Assembly (NCBI GenBank): GCA_008802785.1
Contig: VUYT01000012.1
Location: 124,001 to 188,000, forward strand
Reading direction: 5' to 3'
Length of the DNA: 64,000 nt
Origin: Symmetrospora coprosmae
Lineage: Eukaryota > Basidiomycota > Cystobasidiomycetes > Symmetrosporaceae
The notes below the pieces were generated by a model. It made no database searches, was not told the origin of the DNA, and was given only the letters and a program-made list of their open reading frames with translations. Below are positions 19,434 through 31,515 of this stretch, in pieces; position 1 is the first letter of the stretch, and each line of letters starts with the position of its first letter. The position numbers and the translations under genes were made by a program.

Positions 19434-21642
19434 ATGTCCAGCCGCTTCTCTTCGTGGCCACAACGCCGGATGGAGCACAATGATCAGGAAAGGGCAGCGG
19501 GAGGAGCAGGAGGGCCGGCTGTTGAGCGTATCCCCGTCGAGCTGCTCGAGCGCATCCTCGAGCTGCTTCCATCGTCGACCAAACGCCAGGACTGTCTGAG
19601 CCTGCTTCGCGTCTCCAAGCTTTGGTGAGTGGATGTACCCCGGGCGTGCAGCCTGTGCCGGCCACGTCCGGACACGCCGTCACGAGTCTCGCTGGTCAGC
19701 AGTTGATGGGACGCACAATTGGATCCTGCCTGTGCACAGGTACGGCCCGGCCATCCGCGAGCTGTTCAGCTTCGTCATTCTCGACAACCAGCACCATGCC
19801 GAAGGAGTGCTCCAGACGCTGCGTCAGAGTGCAGAGAGCAAAGGCGGGCTCCTCGACACGGTCGTGCGCAAGCTGAGTCTCATCCTGGACCCGGCACCCG
19901 CCGATGTCGTCGCTACGCCGGCACGCACCGCTGTGCACGCCGTCACCGCCACTGGCACAGTCGCCCCCGCATTTGGGGCTGTCGGGCAAGGTGGTCCGCA
20001 TGCGCAACTCCAGCACCTCATGGCACAGGCACATACGCTTGGAGCGGGTACGAATTGGGATGAATGGATCGCTGCAGTGCACGCTGCACAGGCGGCCGCT
20101 CTGGCTCAGATGCAGCAGGCTCAGACGGCGCAGGCGCAGGCGCAGCCGGCGCAGACTCAGCAGGCCGAGTCGGTCCAGATAGCACAAGCCCAACCGGCGC
20201 TACCTGCTCAGGCTGCGCAAGCTGCACCAGCGAATGCAGGATGGACTATTGCATCGCCAATCGTACCAGCACCAGTCACTGCGGTCGTCAGTGAATGGGA
20301 CAACGAGTCTGACGACGACTATGGCTGGAACGTACAATGGCCCATTTCAGGACCCGTCAGCCCAGCTCTCGCATCGCCCAGCGCGCCCGCCCTTCAGCAT
20401 CTATTCGACTACCCGATTCCTCCAGACCACTTGACGGCAGCTCCGGCATCGCCCTTTCAAGCACATGTCGCACCCTTCTCCTGGGAGGACGACGAGGTCA
20501 TCATCGAGGACCCGCCATCGCCAGTCGAGCTGCTGCAACCTGCATGGTTGCAGCCAGACCAGCCTCACATCTCGCCTGCGGCAGCTCACAGTGCGACCGA
20601 CGGAGTAGCGACCGCACAGGAGGGCCAGGATCTTCCAGACTTCCACACACCAGCTTCGCCGAGCATCGCGGTAGCACCCGCTCCCAGCGCGTCCATGGCG
20701 ACGGCCCCGCCGGCGTGCACCGGGTCTGATCCGCTGACGCTCAAGACCGCCTTCGAGGTACTTCAGCGGACCCGCTGCGTACAAGTGCTCACCTTGCGCC
20801 TCCCCAAGACTACCACGCTCTCGTTAGACCAGATGGATATCCTCTGCCACCTCCGCCAGCTGCGCAAGCTCGAAATCAGCGCAAAGCTCAGTGTTCAGCA
20901 ATTGTGGCAGCTTCTGAGGGCATGTCCGCACCTCGGGTCCGTCGAGCTCTTCCATCTGTCGGACCCTGCTCCGGGAGCAGCGACCGCCCTGGCAGTGGCG
21001 CCGGGTGCGGTCGTCACCGCCACCACGACAGTCGAAAGTCCTGCTCTCATCCAAGTCATCTCGGCTCTTCCTGTACAGCTGCCTACAAAGCTACATCTGA
21101 CGAGTCTCTCTCTCATCCATGCCGAGCTGGGCGACGACACGTTTGTCGGACTCCTTCGAGCGACCAAGGACACATTGACTTCTCTACGTCTCACTTCAAC
21201 GATGCGTCTCTCGCGGGGTGGATTCAAGCGCGGCCTTGAGGTGGTCGGGCGAGGTCTGTTGCGCCTCTCGCTACAGAAGGTCACCTTCCGGCCGGTTCCC
21301 ACCGAAGATACAGCAGCGCCCCTCGCACAGCTGCTGGACGACTTACCGGCCATCTGCCCGCTGCTCGAGGAGCTTCAAGTGTGCTCCAACAAGTTGTGCA
21401 GCAGCACTGCATTCCTCGAGCGCACCCTGCCCAGCCTCTTCCTGACGCACCTCGAGCTCGACTTCGATGAGCCTTTCTTCACGGAGGCAAAGCTGCTCGA
21501 GATGGTGCACAATCTGCCTGCAGGAAGGATGGAGGTTCTCTCGCTCGGCTCGAGCGTACCCATTCCAGACTCGACCAAGCTGCAGCGAGCGTGTGAGGAA
21601 ATCGGAGCGGTCCTGCTCCGAGGCAGCTCTACCGATGTATAG
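19434..21642 (+). CDS. F-box protein with Ala/Gln-rich linker and LRR-like C-terminus
   Basis: Probable substrate-recognition subunit of an SCF ubiquitin ligase. Exons 19434-19624 and 19740-21642 join LRVSKLW to YGPAIRELFSF, giving about 697 residues. The F-box spans about residues 30-75 (VERIPVELLERILELLP and SLLRVSKLWYGPA). The middle is low-complexity, with an Ala/Gln repeat tract near 20080-20230 and Pro/Ser-rich acidic stretches. The C-terminal third has leucine-rich segments (VLTLRLPKTTTLSLDQMDIL, LRQLRKLEISAKL, LTSLRLTST, LEELQVCSNKL, LTHLELDFDEPF), read as irregular LRRs that would bind a target. Start: the Met at 19434 and one at 19470 both keep the F-box intact. It is unlike the tandem F-box-like pair at 56-60 kb beyond the general F-box plus LRR plan. 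Confidence 0.75.
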
Positions 21643-21794
21643 GCGATCCGTGTCTATCTTCCTTATCGGAAGCTCATTTCTCTGAGTGCCTGTGATCAGC
21701 TGTATGCTAGCATCCCCGCGCCTTATTACGCCATTTCGTATGTGCTTCGCTAGTTCTGCTACATGAACCCTGTCGCCTCGATCTCGCAATGCCA

Positions 21795-24536
21795 TCATAT
21801 CGGCGCGCACTCCTTCTCTAGCCAGTCCAGCGCCCGCTTGTCGTTCCTCAGCAGGGGCAGAAGCTTCTCGTGCACCTCTGCATTGTAGTCATTAAGCCAC
21901 TTGATCTGCTTAGGCGTCATGATGTGCTTGTTGACGAGTTTCGTCTGGATGGGCGCCATGGTGATACGTTCCGCTCCGAGCCAGTTGCCCCCAAACTGAT
22001 GCTTCGTCTGAATCTCCTTGATGAGAATCAGCGACTCGATGCGGATGCCCCAGTGCCCGTCTTTGTAGTACCCCGGCTCGTTCGAGATGCACTGCCCAGG
22101 CTTCAGGTCATGCTCGTGGTAGATGGTGCGCATCCCGATGCCCATTGGTCTTAGACGAGGCCAGAGACTCATCAGCAGGATTGGCGAAATTCACGTCGAG
22201 CAGAACTTACCCTTCGTGCACATTCAGGAAAGAGCCGACACCATGTCCAGCTGTTTGAGCGAATCAAGGCATTAGAAGGGGTTCCGACACCCGCGTTACG
22301 AAGGATAGGCACCCACTGCCGTGCCGATAGTCGAGCCCGTCTTCCCAGAGATACTGCCGGGCCAGTGCATCCAACCGGTAGCCGTTCGTCCCGGTGCTGA
22401 GCACGGGCATTTGGAACGAGTCGACCGCGATATGCCCCTGCAGCACCCGCGTGTACGCGTTGATTTCCTCGTCCGATGGCTGGCCAAAGTGCATGGTACG
22501 CGTCACGTCCGTCGTGCCGTCAGTGTACTGTCCGCCGCTGTCGCATAGGTACACTGGGAAGGCAACATCAATATAAGCAGCGTTCCTCGTCCCTCGTCGG
22601 AACACCGCACCGCGTTCATGGGGGCAGAGACGCACTCTGCTTGGGGTCGATGACGGCACAATCCTCTGGATCTGGCGAGTAGTGGATGATGGCGGCGTTC
22701 GGGCCTGTCGAGCTTATGGTGGTAAACGAGAGACCTCGGAAGTGTTCTTGCTTTCTGGCAATGGAGTACAGTCGACGATGAGTTCTGACTGTAAGGCCCA
22801 GCTCCCCGTGCGAGCGCAAAAAACCGGCCGCTCACGACCGATACTCCTCGAGCTTGTCCGCTCCTTCGCTCTCGGTGATGCGCGTGCCCTTGCCGAGCTC
22901 CTCCTCGAGCCAGGCGAAGTATGCAGACAGCGCCGCACCATCCCGGATGTGTGACTGCCTGAAGCCTTCAAGTTCCACCTCATTCTTGATGGCTTTGAGA
23001 TCGTTGACGATTGATGCGGAGATGAGCACCGAGTCCAGCCCGACGGCTTCAGCCAGCGCCAACGAGGCAGTCTTGCCGACGAGTACCTGCGAGCACGGCC
23101 GGGTTCGGCTGATCAGCACGTGTATGACATGACATGCTTGAAGAGCTGTCATCCGACCTTATGCCCCGACTGCAAGCTCTGCCCGAGCTCGCGACAGGCC
23201 GGCAGGATGTCCTCGTACGGCCGGACTGAGACCGCCTTTCCGAGATGCTTGTACACGGCGTCGTTGAGCTTGTCGCTATCAACAAAGAGAGTCGCCTGAT
23301 CCTCAGTGACGATGCCATAGGCGAAGAAGACCGGGTTATACGGGATATCCGTCCCGCGCAAGTTGAAGAGCCATGCGACCTCGTCGAGCATGTTCACGAT
23401 TGTCCCCTTTAGGTGTTTGACCTTGTGCGCGGAGAGAGCGGCCCGCACGTCCCTGAGCTTGTCCTCAACAGAACGACCAGCGTACTCGGGCGGGTGTACA
23501 GTTGCCGGGTTCTCCGGGCGCGGTGGACGGTCTGTCCAGACGGCGTCCACGAGGTTGCGCGCGATGGAGACCAGACTCGACGATGGCAGGAGGGACTCGG
23601 AGATATCTTTCGCGTCGTCTAAATGGCAATACGGAAGGGCACAAGTCAGCTCGGCAACACGGTCCGCCGCGTGGGATAGAAGCAAGCTCGTGGCGGACCT
23701 GCGGAGAAGAGTGTAGGGTCGATGCCGATGCGCGTGCTTTCGAGCTGGGTTGACAAAATGGGCACATATTAAGTACAGGGCTGTATAGCCTGCTCATGTG
23801 CTCGACCCACGCTCTGCAAGTATTCTTGCCATGTCGGGACATCTGCAGAGTGGCGAAGGCAGTCAGCGCCAGACTCTCGCTTACCTGGCCGCTGGCTAAG
23901 CGGACGCTGCCCACCTTTTGTCCCGGACTTCATGAGCTTCCAGTTGTTGTCGAGCTGCTGGCCCGCCTGGAGGAAGTAGCGTCCGTCCGTGAACAGCCTG
24001 GCCGACTCATTTTCGATGACGGCCGTGCCTGGCAAGCGGGAGGTAAGGGCACGCCGTTAGAACCGGGAAGGTCCTTCTCAGCTGCGATGATCGCATGCAG
24101 ACGCACCCGCACTGCCAGTGAAGCCTGTGATGAACGCTCGGCGCAGGTCGCAGGGTGCCTGAGGTTAGGCAGTGGCTGCAGGTCAGTCGTCGCGGTCACG
24201 CTTTGGCGGAGACTCGCACAGTGCTCACGGAGTACTCGCTCGCATGGGCATCCTCCGATACAACGACGCTGTCAGCGGTACCATTGTTGCAATCAGCATG
24301 CAGCATGCTCGCGATGTTCCTCTGGTGTGATGCTCCACGCACTAAGCCTGGACGTCCTCCTTCTGCATGAGCTGCCTCAGGGCCTTTACCCGCTCCGACG
24401 TATCGACGGGCCCGCTGTTCTTGACGATTGCGCCCATCCTGCTCCGTGCTGCTGCTGCTGCCGCTGTACTGAAGCTCACTGGCAGTCTGATCCTCCTCCT
24501 CAACAACACGCCTGCTATCGGGTTGTAGAGGAGCAT
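21795..24536 (-). CDS. AMPP: Xaa-Pro aminopeptidase P (M24B)
   Basis: Metallo-aminopeptidase that removes an N-terminal residue before proline. The C-terminal catalytic domain has all five metal ligands: Asp in LCDSGGQY, Asp in DGTTDVTRT, His in HGVGSF, Glu in ISNEPGYY and Glu in GIRIES. The LCDSG exon joins upstream at KQ-M-YLCDSG through a GTGCGT intron. The two creatinase-like N-terminal domains are spread over many small exons ([73 protein letters not shown]). The last exon reads [20 protein letters not shown] and ends at 21795. A Met at 24437 gives the cytosolic-type start MGAIVKNSG. The one at 24536 adds a basic Arg/Ser/Ala segment that could be a mitochondrial presequence. I chose the longer form. 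Confidence 0.88.
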
Positions 24537-24923
24537 TCGGTCACACTTCAGAGTATAGAGAGCGCGTGCCGCTGCGACTGCTCGGTCCGAGGCCGGCGCT
24601 GTGGCGTAGTACCGCCTTTGGCCCGAGCGGAGCCGCCTGCTTTTAGGAGCTTCTCTTCGACTCTTTGAGCTGCCTTCTCTGGCTTCTGCAGCCTGCGAGG
24701 AAAAGTTGATAAGCATCCCATACGTACGCCTCGAACATCTCCTCCTCATTCACACCGCCGGCTGCGGCTCAGCCCGGAAAGCTCCTAGCTACCCGGGCCC
24801 GACAGCCTCGAGACAGCTCGCTCGTGCACACGATAAGAACCGGAGCAAGATTGACACGTTCGCGCAGCAGCAAGGACACTGTGGCCCACTAGTAGCCGTA
24901 GCAAGGGTACTAGGCCGTCTAAC
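24537..24923. promoter_or_regulatory. Divergent promoter region between AMPP and the ArAE-type gene
   Basis: Oppositely oriented starts lie 387 bases apart, so both promoters share this stretch. The AMPP frame stays open upstream to 24749 on the minus strand. No separate gene is supported. Confidence 0.4.
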
Positions 24924-27900
24924 ATGGCAATCATGGACAACCTGCGCGCCCTGCGCAAGACACCTCCGAGGCTTCTTCTAGCCGTCTTCAAGGGCGCTCT
25001 GGCTTTCATCATCTTGGACATCCTCGTCCTATCCCCGCGTGTCCGCAGCGGATTCCACTACCCCATCGCGCTCACATCAGCTACCGTTGTTGCAATTGCT
25101 GGGTTTCCCGGCGCCAATTACGGTCAAGTCATAGCAGGTGCGCTGCGTCAAGCCTTGACCGGCCGTCGCGTCGTCGCGAGCTTAAACGCATGGCCCCGTT
25201 TACCTCCCCTCCATAGCATGCGTCTTCGCTTTCACGGGTATTGGTCTCGGTGCCGTGGCCTTTGTCATTCTCGCAAAGCTGGGCAGCTCCCAAGTCGCCC
25301 AGGGTATCGTTTTCACCCTCGTCATCTACCTCTTCTCGGTCCTGAAAGCAATGTCGATGAAGTTCTTTGGGCTGGCCCTGCTCGGTATCCTGATCTCTTT
25401 CGCTGGGCTGTACACGGTGCGTCTGCACGGATCGCTCGGCCAGCATTCGGCTAGCTTATAAACTGAAGCTCCCTCTACCTTACACAGAGTCTCATCCTGC
25501 CTGGCCACCCGTTCTCGCCGCACTATCTCGAAGACTACCTCAAATCTTACGCATTAGCCGGAGCTATCGTCATCGCCGTCAACTTCCTCATCCTGCCAAT
25601 CTCGTCGGAAACTGAGCTGCGGCGGACACTCGTGACCTCTTTGTCCCACATCAAGACGTTCTCGCAGTGCGTGTGCCCTCGCCTTACCGACATATACGTG
25701 CCGGGTGGCAACGAAGCTCACTCCTGTACAACAGCCTTCTCGCCAAGAGCTACACGCTCACGATTACAGAAGAAGAGATCTCCGTCCGTCAGGGACTCGC
25801 ACAGTCCATTCGGGCAGACTTTGGCATCCTACAGCAGAAGCTCGGCACGACTGGCCTCGAGGTCAACTGGAGCAAGCTCGGCATGGAAGACTACCGGCAG
25901 ATGATCGATCTGACACATCGGCTGCAAGAAGACCTCATCGGCACGCATTCGACGATTATCGCCGCGGAAGCCAGCAAGAAAGCCGGAGGCGACACGACCT
26001 TGTTCCGCACCGCCTTTTTGCCGAGCACGAAGGCCAGCTTCCTGGTCATGCGGAGGGAGATCTCGGTCACGATCCGCGAGATATGCGCAGTGCTCGGGGA
26101 AGGGATGCGCGTGGATGAGCTGCCCGAATACGAGGACTTCCGAGGCAGCGGGGAGGAGGAGGATGCCGAGGCTGGAGTGGACAAGACCGGGGCGGTTCGG
26201 ACGAGACCGGGCCGCTCAGACTCGTACATGGGCTATGGACAGGCAAGACGGCCTGGGCACGAGGAGATGGTCCGCAACCCGCTCGAACGGGGGCTCCGCC
26301 GGCAGCTCGACAAGGAGATTGGCGTCGCGCCCACGCCTGTTCGGGGCCGCTCGCCGGCAGTAACTCGTCGTACATCAATGACGACACTGAATGAGGTGCC
26401 TTCAGCAGAAAAGGGCGATCCCGATCATGCCGCTGCAGCAGCTGCAGCCCTATCATCCCCGCTCTCGCCAAGCACCACTGTCGGACCGACGCACTCGACC
26501 GCGCCATCATCCAGTCGCGGCGAAGCGCAGATGCAAGAGCTCAGCCGGCGGCTCACCATCTCGCCGCTGCTCGCCGCGCACCTCAAGTTCCGCGAGTCTC
26601 AGCAAGATGTGCTGGCTGAGCTGCTCGTGTCTGGTCAGATGGGACCCTCAAATGACGACCTCTTCCTTGACTCGCCGCAACCTGCTTGGTCGGACGCGTT
26701 CTCGGCCGAAAAGGAGCGCGAGCGCAAGCGTCAGGTCGAAGCTTATAACAGCAAGTCAGGCAGGCTGGGAGCAGGAGCACCCGAGCCGAGCGAGAAAGCA
26801 GGCCTTGCGGGCGCGGATGATGCAACGGCCACGCTAAGCCGGAGGAAGGGCAAGGAGGACGTCGTGCCAGACGACAAGAGCACGTCCGAGGCAGGAGAGG
26901 CGCGCCTCCTCCTGACCATGACGTCGATCATGTGGCTGAATGGCGAGTTTGTCAAGGATCTGCACGCACTGCACCAGCTCGTTGTCCGCGACATTGGCAA
27001 GCGCACGCGCAGCAGGCTGCATTTCCACGTCGTGGAGAAGCCGCCAAAGCCAGTCACGTCCAGCGGGCTCGAGGCGCCGCTCGTCGCAGGCTCATCCGCG
27101 CCAACGAAGAAAAGTCCCGCATCACCAATGCCGATGTACAAGGCGCTCGCCCTGCTCGAAGGCCGCACGCCTGTCCAGCCCAAGGGGGAGAATTTTGCTA
27201 CTCGCTTGCTCAAGGTGGAGACGCTGCTAAGGAGCGATATCAGCTTGACTGCCTTGAAAACAGCTGCTGCGGTGAGTCGACTCCCCAGAGATCTTCGCGA
27301 TGACGAGTCAGCTGACACCATTCGGCTGCAGGGAATCACATTTACTACACTTCTGCTTGCTCCTGTTAGTGACGCACATTAGTGACGGTCCAGCGGCCCC
27401 CCTGACTTTTCTTCGATCTACTTCAGTCATCTCGAGCCTTCTTCACATCATATGGCTTGACTGGCGGTGTCCTTTCTGTGGTAGTAGCGATGTCGCCATC
27501 AATGGGTGAGCGGTCTCATCAGAGCATAATAAAGATGCATTTCAGCTGACTCCACCCATGCGCCAGGCCAAACGCTATTCACCTTCATCAATCAGATCAT
27601 CGGTACTGTCTCGGGCTCAATCTACGGGATGGCTCTCTGCTATATATTCCGCGACGTTGGAGGGTACAGATACAATCCGTAAGTGTCGGACGCGCGAAAG
27701 TCGAGACTTCCGTAATCATCAGCTCACACGCAAACGTGTGCTCCCGCAGTTACGGCATCGTCTGTCTCCTGATTCCTTTCGCTCTCGCCATGTCCTGGAT
27801 CATCTACACCAAGCCCGCGATGTTCGCGCTGGGCCTGCTTGCACTCAACGCGGCGAACGTGATCATGTGGGTCAGGCTGCCGCACGGTGCCCTGAGAAAC

Positions 27901-28982
27901 TCGTGAGCTCACGAGTGGGTCCTGCACAGCTTCACTATGGTCATCTATGCCGATGTCCCGACATTCGTCGATTCGCCGGCGCTGCGTGCTGGCAAGTCCA
28001 TTGTCAGTCGGCAAACATCGCTGCAGGCCTGCATCGGTGGCTGTGCTGATGGTACCCGAGTCCGCCTGCAGGTCAGCATGTGTATCGCTCTCGCCATCGC
28101 CTTCGCCTTCCAGTATCTGCTGCTGCGTGCACCGGCCAAGCGTCTACTGCGAGAATCACTCGCCCGGCTGCTAAGCTCAATCAGCGCATACTATATCCTG
28201 CACACGGCCTATGTTTCCGCACGTGAGTGCTATTCTTCGTTTCTCGGCCGCCCGACTTGCACCGGTCACTGACGCCCGCCTGCCGCAGTGTCTGCTGAAG
28301 CGGAAACGATGACGGGCTCGCCCGCGCCGAGAGAGGCCATCGAAGCTGTTGCTGCCGAGCTCAGTCGGCGGGAGCGAGCCATTCAGGCACAGCTGATCGA
28401 CATGGGCCCACTGATTGCGTTCGCCAAGCTGGAACCGGAGTTTGCTGGACCGTTTCGCGGCGACCTCTACAAGAAATGCATGAATGGCAGCCAGCTGCTC
28501 ATGGACAGGCTGCGCGAGGCGCGTGTCATTGTGTCTACTTTTGACGAGGGTAGAGATCAGGGTTGGTTTACCTCTATTCAGATCAGTTCCGACCGACGCT
28601 GATGCGATATGGTCTCGCAGACTCGACGTTTGCTGGCCCGATCCCGCACTTTGAACCAATGGGCGCATACCGGCGCTTCCACACGCGTCTGATGAAGCAC
28701 CGCTTCTACGTCCTGACAACGGCGCTGCACAGCAAGACGCCCCTGCCGCAGGACTCGCTCCGAACGCGGTTCGCGCCTGTGGAGGTGGTGCGACACGACA
28801 TTCTCGTCCTCACGAGCCGGCTCGTCAAGCAGCCGAACGGCGAAGAGGCGATACGAAGTACAGCATTCTTGCGCATCCTGTCGTACATGCTCGCTGTCGC
28901 CAACTGGCGGACCCATATCGACACCATCGAGGAGGCTGTCGGCGGCCTGCTGGGTGTGCTTGAGGATGACGAGCTGCTGTAA
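24924..28982 (+). CDS. BRE4/ArAE-type large membrane protein (putative ER transporter)
   Basis: Belongs to the fungal family with an N-terminal 6-TM putative ER transporter domain and a C-terminal ArAE_2 (DUF2421) domain, related to yeast Bre4 (brefeldin A sensitivity). The start MAIMDNLRALRKTPPRLL precedes the first helix (VFKGALAFIILDILVLSP), then YPIALTSATVVAIAGFPGANYG. Further helices fall in short exons (GAVAFVILAKLGSSQVAQGI, SMKFFGLALLGILISFAGLY). The long cytosolic middle (about 26.0-26.9 kb) is Ser/Pro/Arg-rich. The C-terminal half has another membrane block in small exons (LVIPFALAMSWIIYTKPAMF, MCIALAIAFAFQYLLLR) and a soluble domain (RERAIQAQLIDMGPLIAFAK, FYVLTTALHSKTPLP). It stops at 28982 after LGVLEDDELL. 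About ten exons, near 1,000 residues. Transport substrate is unknown; family membership is inference from recalled motifs. Confidence 0.78.
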
Positions 28983-29621
28983 TGAAGTCGTACGTAGATA
29001 GATGCCATTCAGACCATGTATAGAGAGGCTTCACACCCATACGAGCGTTGCCTTGAGTGCGAGAGTGCTTTGTCATGCATCGAACGGGTTGCCTTCGCAC
29101 GGACCCGCTGACCGGGACCAAGCCGCCAAAAGCCCCGCTCGCTCGTGTCGCTCGTGAAGAAAGCTTGAAAGACGCCTGCCTTCGGCTATTGCGATCTGTA
29201 TGCTGCAGAAGCTCTTCGCTGATCCCGCTGCTGCCCAGGAGGAAAGGGTCCTGCCACTGGCAGTGCTGGCGCTGACGCTCAAGCCCCGTGCCGCGATTTC
29301 GACACTTTGTTTGGGTCGGAGTGCACGGAACCCCTGAGTCTGGCGGAACCCACACTGCCGAGTCTGCGCCTTTGAGCATCTTTGAGCATTTGAGCCTGAG
29401 CCTTTCTCTTCCACTCTCTCCACTTTCTACGCCTCGACGCTCCGGCAGCCTCAATCCTCCTTCGACAAAGGCCTTCTCTAGCGCGCGCACCAAGCCCACA
29501 CCACCAGTCTGCACGACTCCCACTCTCCTTTTCCCATTTCACGCCCAAACCCACATTCGCTTTAACCCCGACCCGACCTTACTCACTGAACATCCACCCT
29601 ACCCTCGACATCATCCTCAGC
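28983..29621. promoter_or_regulatory. LPMO upstream region
   Basis: About 640 bases upstream of the LPMO start. The last 250 bases are strongly pyrimidine-rich (CTCTCTCCACTTTCT-type runs), as in leaders of well-expressed fungal genes. No gene is supported on either strand. Confidence 0.4.
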
Positions 29622-31515
29622 ATGTCGTCAACGTCTTCGCTCACTCTTCTCACGTCTGCACTCCTCCTCGTCTCCCGCCCTGTGCTGGCTCACATTGTGA
29701 GTTCGCTCCGCTTACGTGCTGGCGGCCACACAGCCAGTTCAACGCGGTCGGACCCATCGACGGCCTGATGGGGATGAGAGATGTAGACTTCGGCCTGATG
29801 CTGATCCTGTGCATTGACTTCCCCTCTGCAGGGCATCTTCCACCCTTCCGGTCCGTCTGCTGCAGGCTGCGAACCTGAAGCCCAAACAGTCGACAGCGCC
29901 AACTGACCTACTCTCGAATACTCACACAGTCTACGGCTTCAACGCTTCTGGCACCAGCCCAGAACAGTGGTTCGATGCTCCTGTCAACACTGAATTCATC
30001 AAGGTGCGAGGGCTGATGCGTCAGCTTGTCCTAGACCAGAAGGCTGACTACGCTTACTGTCACTAGAACCCGCTGCGTGCGGACGCCGACGGCCTTAGCT
30101 TCGACAAATGGTGGTATGTTATGCATACCTGGAAATACCCTCTGCGCTGCGCAATACTGATTGTCAGACCACCGCAGGTTCCACGGTCTCAAGGGCGCCA
30201 CTCCGAATGCCGTCATGGAGCTGCCAGCCGGCGGCCGAGTCATGATTGAGCACTCCTGCTCCAAGGCTTGGACGTCGTACGGTCTCGTTCCCGAGCAGCG
30301 CGCTGTTGTCGGAGACATGCCATGCGATGTGGGTCTTTCGACAGTGCAGTGCTAGCGGCCACGCTGTGCTGACCCTGCTCTCTTCGTGTCCTCAGGTCAA
30401 CGTCGTCAATGGCCATGCGACCTACGGCTCGCCGAATGTCGAGGCCTCGAACGGTCCCATGCACGTCCGCGACGAGGCTGGCGCCAAGGGGTGCGGCCTC
30501 GCCATCGCATACACCGACGATATCAATTCCATAAAGCCAGAGGACTTTACCGTCTTCTCGACCAATCACACTTGCGTCTGGAAGCGAGAGACCTGGTTCG
30601 ACATCCCTGCCGACAGTAAGTCAGCTCCCGAGCGTAGATACACTCACTCTTGCTGATCTCCTCTGATTTGCAGTGCCCGCCTGCCCCGACGGCAAGAAGT
30701 GCATCTGCTCCTGGAACTGGATCCACGGTAGGCTGGCTTCTGACATGCTACTGCCAGGTCGGCGCTGACGAGGTCACTGTATACTACAATCAGGCACAGA
30801 CCAGGGCGAGGGCTACGGTAACGAGATTTACAGTAAGTGATCTGTGCAGCGCAGCTGATGCAGATGGCTTCTTTACTGATTGACGCCTTCACCCGTCTAC
30901 AGTGAACGGCTTCGACTGCACCGTCACGGGCGCCAAGTCGACTGTTCCCCTCGCAAAGCCCAAGGTGCCCGTCAGCTGCATTGATGACCCGTCCAAGTGC
31001 GTCAAGGGAGCGAAACAAGCTCTATACTGGCAAGCGGCCGTCAAGGAGGGCTGGAACATCGCCGACACTGGAAGCTTCGAGAAGCCGATGGTGCGTTTGA
31101 AGGCAACGTGTGTCTGCGTATGGTCAGTGCGCTTATTCTCCACAATGCCCCGCAGCGTCCTCCCTTCTACAACGATGAGTGGGGCTACAGCAACGGCGCG
31201 CAAAACGACATCTTTGCCAAGGACGGAGAGGAGGCCGAGGCTGCCCCCGCCGAGCACAAGCAAATGGCAGTCGAGAACGCCTCGTCCTCCTCATCCGCAA
31301 CACCGTCGGAAACCTCATCCTCTCCGTCCGAAGTCCCAACCGGGCACGACAGGCAGACTCTCGGTCCTGTCACTACGGAAGTCATCGTCCAGACGCGCAC
31401 CCACGTTATCGTCGTGACGGCTGAGGGCCCGGCCCCGACCGCTCCTGCGGCGAAGGCGAAGCGGTTCCTCCGCAACCATGGCAACAAGGGCCGTATGATT
31501 CGCAAGCGCATCTAG
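29622..31515 (+). CDS. Secreted copper LPMO-like protein, AA14-like family
   Basis: Probable extracellular copper monooxygenase cutting plant polysaccharide. Exon 1 (29622-29696) is a signal peptide ending PVLAH, so cleavage after Ala would expose an N-terminal His, the hallmark of a histidine brace. Exons then read 29832-29850 (19 bases), 29930-30003, 30067-30113, 30178-30328 and onward, giving AHIGIFHPSVYGFN, SFDKWWFHGLKG, MELPAGGRVMIEHSCSK, KGCGLAIAYTDDINSIKPED, FTVFSTNHTCVWKRE, MPACPDGKKCICSWNWIHG and MNGFDCTVTGAKSTVPLAKP. These match a basidiomycete family I recall as AA14 (xylan-acting), including WWFHG, a later Cys-rich hairpin and PPFYNDEWGYSNGAQNDIF. The second copper His is probably in HSC or WWFHG. 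A 90-residue Ser/Glu tail then ends in a basic segment. Fold and secretion are well supported; the AA14 label is from memory. Confidence 0.75.

Noticed and set aside
23796-24668. Plus-strand open frame of 290 codons
   Set aside because: Antisense to AMPP exons and introns; no family-like motif, and AMPP residues on the minus strand are conserved.
28825-29523. Minus-strand open frame of 232 codons near the LPMO
   Set aside because: No motif, overlaps the end of the BRE4-type gene in antisense and the LPMO leader; likely chance in GC-rich sequence.
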